This document shows, one piece after another, positions 60,062-64,000 of a stretch of 64,000 bases of DNA. The DNA comes from SB11 sp035906255 (GTDB taxonomy: Bacteria > Bacteroidota > Bacteroidia > UBA8524): contig JAMIFM010000037.1 of assembly GCA_035906255.1 (NCBI GenBank), forward strand, positions 310,001 to 374,000. The letters are read 5' to 3'. The notes beneath the pieces were generated by a model. It saw nothing but the letters and a program-made list of their open reading frames with translations. It was not told where the DNA came from and made no database searches. The position numbers and the translations under genes were made by a program. Position 1 is the first letter of the stretch, and the number at the start of each line of letters is the position of its first letter.

Positions 60062-61378
60062 TTAAATTTTCCCACCCCACAAGCTGTTAATGGCCAAAGC
60101 CTTTAGCATACATTCGTCGAATTCTTCTTGCGGAATAGAATCGTAGGTAATAGCCCCGCCTACGTGGTATGAAAGGTAGCTGTTGGTTGCATTATACAGT
60201 AATGAGCGTATCATTACGTTAAAATCAAAATCGCCTTGAGGAGTAATATAACCGATAGCCCCGGAGAACAGGCCGCGCTTGCTTTCTTCGTATTGTTCAA
60301 TCAACTGCATGGCCATCACCTTTGGTGCCCCTGTCATAGAACCCATCGGGAAAGCCCTTGCAATGGCATCCGCCCAGTGCTCGCCCCCTTTCAGTTGCGC
60401 CGTTACCGTTGAAATCATTTGGTGCACCTGCGGAAAGGTATAAATACCAAACAGTTCCTCAACTTTCACCGTACCTGCTATGGCACTACGGGCTAAATCG
60501 TTGCGCACCAAATCCACAATCATCACATTCTCGGCCATCTCTTTAATAGAGTTGCGCAGGTTTCGTTTCATGGTTTCATCCTCATCCGTAGTTGCCCCAC
60601 GCTTGGCAGTACCTTTTATGGGCTGCGAGATAAGGGTGTTCCCTTCTTTCAGTAAAAACCGTTCAGGGCTGGCACTTAAAGCGTACCGCTCCCCCTCAAA
60701 CTTACCGAAAGCAGCAAAGGGTACCGGCGAAATGGCAAGCAAATCTAAATAGGTGTGTAGCGGGCTAATGGTAGCATTTTCAGCAAAAAACTCCATGCAC
60801 AGGTTCATTTCATACACATCACCTTCCTCAATGTGCTGCCGTACGTTCTCTACCTTTTCAATATAGGCTTCTCGGCTGATGCGGGGTGTAAACTTTATAT
60901 GAGCCCTATTGGTATTTTCACCGACATTACTTGCTAATATAGCATCGTACACTGTTTGTGGAGCATCAGCAATAATTTCTACCTCGTTGCCTTTTAGTAA
61001 AACCACTTGCTGCGGTACAAAAAAGAAAAGGGGAGGAAAGTCCAACCCGTCGGCGTTTTCGGAAGAAAGTTTCTCTAAGCCGTTTTTCAGGTCGTACCCT
61101 AAATACCCCAGCAACCAATCATTATGCAGTGCCTGAAATTGCTTTAACTGTTCAAAAGCACCCGCGGTATTGTCCAGCTTCAATGTGGCTTTGGCTCCTA
61201 TGCCGACCAGCATCTCGTAACGGTTATAGTTGCAGGCAGCTTTGTTGCTGTTGCTATCCAAACACACTGCGGTTTCAAAACGGTTTGCATAGGCATACAA
61301 ACATTTTTTAAAAGCAGGCAGTGTCTGGGAAGGTACTATAAAGGTTTGCTGTGTCAAGTGCGGGTTTTCTTTTTGCAA
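60062..61378 (-). CDS. pabB: Chorismate-binding enzyme, aminodeoxychorismate synthase component I type
   Basis: 438 residues. The C-terminal chorismate-binding domain is clear: 'QPIKGTAKRGATTDEDETM', 'KEMAENVMIVDLVRNDLAR', 'EELFGIYTFPQVHQMISTV', 'AFPMGSMTGAPKVMAMQLIE' and 'GLFSGAIGYITPQGDFDFN'. The TxxGAPK-type loop with 'PIKGT' marks the TrpE/PabB group rather than isochorismate synthase; the compact N-terminal region and stand-alone gene favour PabB (4-amino-4-deoxychorismate for folate). TrpE cannot be fully excluded. Transcribed alone on the minus strand. Confidence 0.9.
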   Translation of the reverse strand: MQKENPHLTQQTFIVPSQTLPAFKKCLYAYANRFETAVCLDSNSNKAACNYNRYEMLVGIGAKATLKLDNTAGAFEQLKQFQALHNDWLLGYLGYDLKNGLEKLSSENADGLDFPPLFFFVPQQVVLLKGNEVEIIADAPQTVYDAILASNVGENTNRAHIKFTPRISREAYIEKVENVRQHIEEGDVYEMNLCMEFFAENATISPLHTYLDLLAISPVPFAAFGKFEGERYALSASPERFLLKEGNTLISQPIKGTAKRGATTDEDETMKRNLRNSIKEMAENVMIVDLVRNDLARSAIAGTVKVEELFGIYTFPQVHQMISTVTAQLKGGEHWADAIARAFPMGSMTGAPKVMAMQLIEQYEESKRGLFSGAIGYITPQGDFDFNVMIRSLLYNATNSYLSYHVGGAITYDSIPQEEFDECMLKALAINSLWGGKI

Positions 61379-61407
61379 TCATACATAACAGCGATGTATA
61401 AAAAAAA

Positions 61408-61443
61408 TTACCTGCCTAAGGAGAGAATCCTTTGGGCAGGTAA
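61408..61443 (-). terminator. Terminator after the O-methyltransferase gene
   Basis: Stem TTACCTGCC/GGCAGGTAA continuing inward with AAGGA/TCCTT, then a minus-strand T-run of eight. Confidence 0.88.
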
Positions 61444-61481
61444 TGGATAAATATAACAGGTGTTACCTGTTGGTTATGGTG

Positions 61482-62126
61482 TTACTTTTTACGAATAACG
61501 TTCAAACCGTCGCGCACAGGCATTAGCACGTTTTCAACACGCGGGTCGGCCAGTACTTTTTTGTTAAACTCGTTCAAGGCTTTGGTTTCAACGTCTTTGG
61601 CCAGTTCTTTTTCATCCAGTACTTTCCCGCTCCACAATACGTTGTCGGCTATAATTATACCGCCTGTACTTAGTTTATCAATCACCAAATCGTAATAGGC
61701 GGCGTAGTTTTCCTTATCAGCGTCCAAAAACACTAAATCAAACGTTTCATTCAAAGCAGGAATAATCTCTAAGGCATTTCCAATGTGAAATTGGATTTTG
61801 TTCTCTAAACCTGCTTTGGCTATATAACCACGTACCATTGTTTCTAACTCTTCGTTAATATCAATGGTATGCAAAATACCGTCTTCGGTAAGTCCTTCGG
61901 CAAAGCACAGCGCACTATAACCCGTGTATGTCCCGATTTCTAAAATACGGCGGGGACGCAGCATTTTACTCATCATGGCAAGTATGCGGCCTTGTATGTG
62001 CCCGCTAAGCATACGGGGCATTAGTACGTTGGCATACGTTTCACGGTTAAGAGCCTGCAACACCTCATTCTCAGGGCTGGTATGGTCTTCGGCGTATTGG
62101 TTTATTTTTGGGTCTAAAAAATCCAT
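61482..62126 (-). CDS. O-methyltransferase (CCoAOMT-like, class I SAM)
   Basis: 214 residues. Opens with 'INQYAEDHTSPENEVLQALN', typical of the small cation-dependent O-methyltransferases; motif I 'RILEIGTYTGYSALCFAEGL', 'LHTIDINEEL' (acidic SAM-ribose contact), 'FDLVFLDADKENYAAYYD' (metal ligand Asp region) and 'IIADNVLWSGKVLD'. Methylates a hydroxyl, probably on a catechol-type or other small acceptor, in the cytoplasm. Follows fabG on the same strand with 17 bases between, so they form a transcript. Confidence 0.95.
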   Translation of the reverse strand: MDFLDPKINQYAEDHTSPENEVLQALNRETYANVLMPRMLSGHIQGRILAMMSKMLRPRRILEIGTYTGYSALCFAEGLTEDGILHTIDINEELETMVRGYIAKAGLENKIQFHIGNALEIIPALNETFDLVFLDADKENYAAYYDLVIDKLSTGGIIIADNVLWSGKVLDEKELAKDVETKALNEFNKKVLADPRVENVLMPVRDGLNVIRKK

Positions 62127-62143
62127 TGTAGTTATACCTTAAA

Positions 62144-62893
62144 TTACATCAGCATACCGCCGTCCACGTTAATGGTTTGGCCGGTAATATAGGTGCTCAT
62201 ATCGCTGGCCAAAAACAGGCACAGGTTGGCAACATCTTCTGTAGTACCGCCGCGTTTCAAAGGGATTGCATCCGCCCAGCCTTTTACTACTTCGGGGTCA
62301 AGTGCACCCGTCATTTCAGTTTCAATAAAACCGGGGGCAACAGAATTGCAGCGAATGTTGCGGCTGCCTAATTCTTTAGCTATTGATTTGGTAAAACCAA
62401 TCATACCTGCTTTTGAGGCGGCATAGTTGGCTTGGCCTGCATTACCCATCACACCTACTACTGAGGTCATGTTAATGATAGAGCCTTTCTTTTGCTTTAA
62501 GAAGGGTTTTAATGAGGCTTTGGTAAGGTTAAACACCGATTTAAGGTTGGTATTTATCACTTCATCCCATTGTTCTTCGGTCATGCGCATCAACAAGGTA
62601 TCGCGAGTGATTCCGGCATTGTTTATCAGCGCATCCAATTGGCCGAAATCAGCCAATACATTGTTCACCAACTCTTCGGCTTGGGTATATACAGCGGCAT
62701 CGCTTTGGTAGCCTTTAGCTTTCACGCCGTATTTTTCGGCAAGTTCTGCCTCAAAAGCGCGGGCCTTGTCAACACTTGATGCAAACGAGAAAGCAATGTT
62801 ACAGCCTTGCTCGGCAAATTTTTCAGCAATTCCGCGTCCTATTCCGCGTGAAGCACCTGTAATAAGGGCTACTTTATTTTCCAGTAATTTCAT
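62144..62893 (-). CDS. fabG: 3-oxoacyl-[acyl-carrier-protein] reductase FabG
   Basis: 249 residues, short-chain dehydrogenase fold. NADPH motif TGASRGIGRGIA (residues 12-23), NNAG at 91-94, and the catalytic Ser144, Tyr157, Lys161 (YAASK). The C-terminal 'FLASDMSTYITGQTINVDGG' is typical of FabG. It reduces 3-ketoacyl-ACP in the fatty-acid elongation cycle. No other fab gene is nearby, so assignment rests on family traits. A -7 element TAGGTTTG lies 21 bases before the start. Confidence 0.95.
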   Translation of the reverse strand: MKLLENKVALITGASRGIGRGIAEKFAEQGCNIAFSFASSVDKARAFEAELAEKYGVKAKGYQSDAAVYTQAEELVNNVLADFGQLDALINNAGITRDTLLMRMTEEQWDEVINTNLKSVFNLTKASLKPFLKQKKGSIINMTSVVGVMGNAGQANYAASKAGMIGFTKSIAKELGSRNIRCNSVAPGFIETEMTGALDPEVVKGWADAIPLKRGGTTEDVANLCLFLASDMSTYITGQTINVDGGMLM

Positions 62894-62913
62894 AGTAGTA
62901 GTTTGTGGCGCAA

Positions 62914-62921
62914 CAAACCTA
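62914..62921 (-). promoter_or_regulatory. -7 promoter element of fabG
   Basis: TAGGTTTG on the minus strand, exact TAnnTTTG match. Confidence 0.6.
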
Positions 62922-62955
62922 CATTTTTAAACCAAAAGATAAAAACGAGCAATAA

Positions 62956-62987
62956 AAAACCCCGTTCGGATTTCCAAACGGGGTTTT
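62956..62987 (-). terminator. Terminator after the TonB gene
   Basis: Stem AAAACCCCGTT/AACGGGGTTTT with a 10-base loop and A/T runs on both sides. Confidence 0.85.
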
Positions 62988-63008
62988 CTTTTATTGTTCT
63001 CTTAGTTG

Positions 63009-63689
63009 TTATTTCAAACGGAACTTAATAGGCATTTTAACACGCACACGTACGGGTTTGCCACGTTGCTCACCGGGAGTCCACTTCATTAGTTTCACAA
63101 CCCTTACTGCTTCGCTGGCACAATCGTCGTCAAAAGTTTTGATTGCTTTTACGTTTGATAGCACACCTGAGGGTTCTACTACAAACTCAACATAAACAGT
63201 ACCTTGTTTTCCGTTTTCAACGGCCAACGGAGGATACACTAAATGTTGGGCAATAAATATTTGACGTGCGGCTTCACCACCGGGGTACTCGGGGCTTTTT
63301 TCAACCACCTCAAAAATTTCAGTTTCACCTGTTTGCTCAGGTTCGGGCTCCGGAGTTGGAGGTGCTGAGTATGTGGTAGGGGTATAATCTTGCTCTTCGG
63401 GCAAGTTTAAGTCTATATCTTGTGTTTCCACGTCATCCTCTACTACTTCAACCGTTGTTGGCGGTGGTGGGGGAGGTGCCGGTGGGGGAGGCTCGTTTTG
63501 TTGGGTAATATCGGGTAACTCTTCGTTGTCAGACTGAACGTCGTATGATACTTCTTCAACAACTGCTTCTTCGTATTGGGTAAAGGTGAAAGCATACAGC
63601 GTTATAAGCTCTGCTACCAAAAACCCAGCAAGAAAAAAGGTGCTCACATACCTTTTTAAATCGTATTTCGGATTCTTTTTTAGTTCCAT
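63009..63689 (-). CDS. TonB-family energy transducer
   Basis: 226 residues from 'MELKKNPKYDLKRYVSTFF'. One N-terminal transmembrane segment (about 15-33, FFLAGFLVAELITLYAF), then an acidic stretch and a proline run (PPPPAPPPPPPTTVEV), a second Pro/Glu segment (TPEPEPEQTG), and the TonB_C domain (about 140-226: 'PEYPGGEAARQIFIAQHLVY', 'GTVYVEFVVEPSGVLSNVKA', 'WTPGEQRGKPVRVRVKMPIK'). It transmits proton-motive energy to outer-membrane receptors, or is one of several TonB variants. The residue 'YP' before 'PGGEAA' is common in Bacteroidota TonB proteins. Confidence 0.94.
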   Translation of the reverse strand: MELKKNPKYDLKRYVSTFFLAGFLVAELITLYAFTFTQYEEAVVEEVSYDVQSDNEELPDITQQNEPPPPAPPPPPPTTVEVVEDDVETQDIDLNLPEEQDYTPTTYSAPPTPEPEPEQTGETEIFEVVEKSPEYPGGEAARQIFIAQHLVYPPLAVENGKQGTVYVEFVVEPSGVLSNVKAIKTFDDDCASEAVRVVKLMKWTPGEQRGKPVRVRVKMPIKFRLK

Positions 63690-63701
63690 AAAATTACGTG
63701 T

Positions 63702-63709
63702 CAAATATA
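63702..63709 (-). promoter_or_regulatory. -7 promoter element of the TonB gene
   Basis: TATATTTG on the minus strand, exact TAnnTTTG match, 12 bases before the ATG, implying a very short leader. Confidence 0.5.
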
Positions 63710-63775
63710 AATCCTTTTTGTTAATACACAGTGAAGGATAAATGGTAAACGATTTTTTTTAGCGAAAAGTTTAAA

Positions 63776-64000
63776 TCAGTTTCTTTTTTTTGCGCGCTGT
63801 TTAAAATAAAAAAACACCAGCCATCCGGCTATTGCCCCAATAATGTTGGCAAGCATATCCATTATATCCATCGTGCGGCCGCTAAGCACATATCCTTGTA
63901 AAAGTTCAATAAAGCCGCCGTACAATACAGTAATTATAAAGGCGCGTATGCCCACTGCACTGCGTTTGTATGAAAACACATATTGCTTTAGGTGGGCTAT
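63776..64000 (-). CDS. C-terminal part of a VanZ-like membrane protein (runs off the window)
   Basis: About 74 residues are visible and the frame stays open to the end of the window, so the start lies outside it. 'FIITVLYGGFIELLQGYVLSGRTMDIMDMLANIIGAIAGWLVFFYF' (two hydrophobic segments around an 'E.lQ....R..d..D..aN..Ga..G' motif) is typical of VanZ-family proteins, small membrane proteins related to teicoplanin resistance VanZ and of unknown housekeeping role. Ends in a basic tail (KQRAKKRN). Confidence 0.85.
   Translation of the reverse strand: MAHLKQYVFSYKRSAVGIRAFIITVLYGGFIELLQGYVLSGRTMDIMDMLANIIGAIAGWLVFFYFKQRAKKRN

Overview
The window looks like a chromosomal segment of a Bacteroidota bacterium. 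Supporting signs are several promoter cores matching the Bacteroidota -7 consensus TAnnTTTG, secreted proteins ending in type IX secretion (T9SS) sorting domains, SusD-free but lipoprotein- and PKD-rich cell-surface genes, Crp/Fnr regulators of the typical short Bacteroidota type, a TonB energy transducer, and weak Shine-Dalgarno signals. Species cannot be named from the sequence alone. No rRNA, transposase, phage gene or CRISPR array was seen; one tRNA gene (Val, UAC) is present.

Layout. 1-4.7 kb: the end of a HvfC/DUF2063-like gene, then a tight three-gene operon of unknown function (three-segment membrane protein, leaderless SH3-subtilase, secreted protein). 4.8-8.2 kb: a secreted TPR-like protein, a Crp/Fnr regulator with its probable target hydrolase, and an F420-NADP-oxidoreductase-like protein. 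8.2-10.2 kb: a two-component system with a membrane protein. 10.3-14.7 kb: four leaderless minus-strand genes, two of them paralogues of unknown function, one a eukaryote-like S10 serine carboxypeptidase, one a GH64-like beta-1,3-glucanase; two share a conserved upstream palindrome. 15-21.6 kb: a nine-repeat PKD surface protein followed by an ECF sigma operon with an apparent anti-sigma/outer-membrane-barrel fusion. 21.6-25.4 kb: small metabolic genes and a second Crp/Fnr regulator beside two duplicated envelope genes.

25.6-28.5 kb: an AT-rich 888-residue HD plus Hsp90-like (GHKL) ATPase gene, framed by a 30-bp direct repeat and abutting tRNA-Val; this is the best candidate for a recently acquired conflict (defence) gene. 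28.7-34 kb: aminopeptidase P and two paralogous lipoproteins. 34-36.6 kb: groES-groEL followed by a structured tandem duplication of about 237 bp. 36.6-43.7 kb: lipoprotein, methyltransferases, AIM24-like protein, a RidA/methyltransferase/GNAT/transglutaminase-like operon and membrane proteins. 43.7-64 kb: mostly core genes (gltX, secG, two T9SS cargo proteins, clpC, nucleoside phosphorylase, UspA, tag, ribF, M23 peptidase, chorismate-binding enzyme, O-methyltransferase, fabG, TonB, VanZ).

Across the intergenic spaces from 43 to 57 kb there is a family of short palindromes with shared cores (such as ATGGTTTTAAACCAT) but different, compensating outer arms. A Crp/Fnr-type box, TTAAC-N4-GTkAA, occurs three times at nearly constant distance from a -7 element, each time near one of the two Crp/Fnr genes. 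All functions are assigned by reading motifs; no database search was run.
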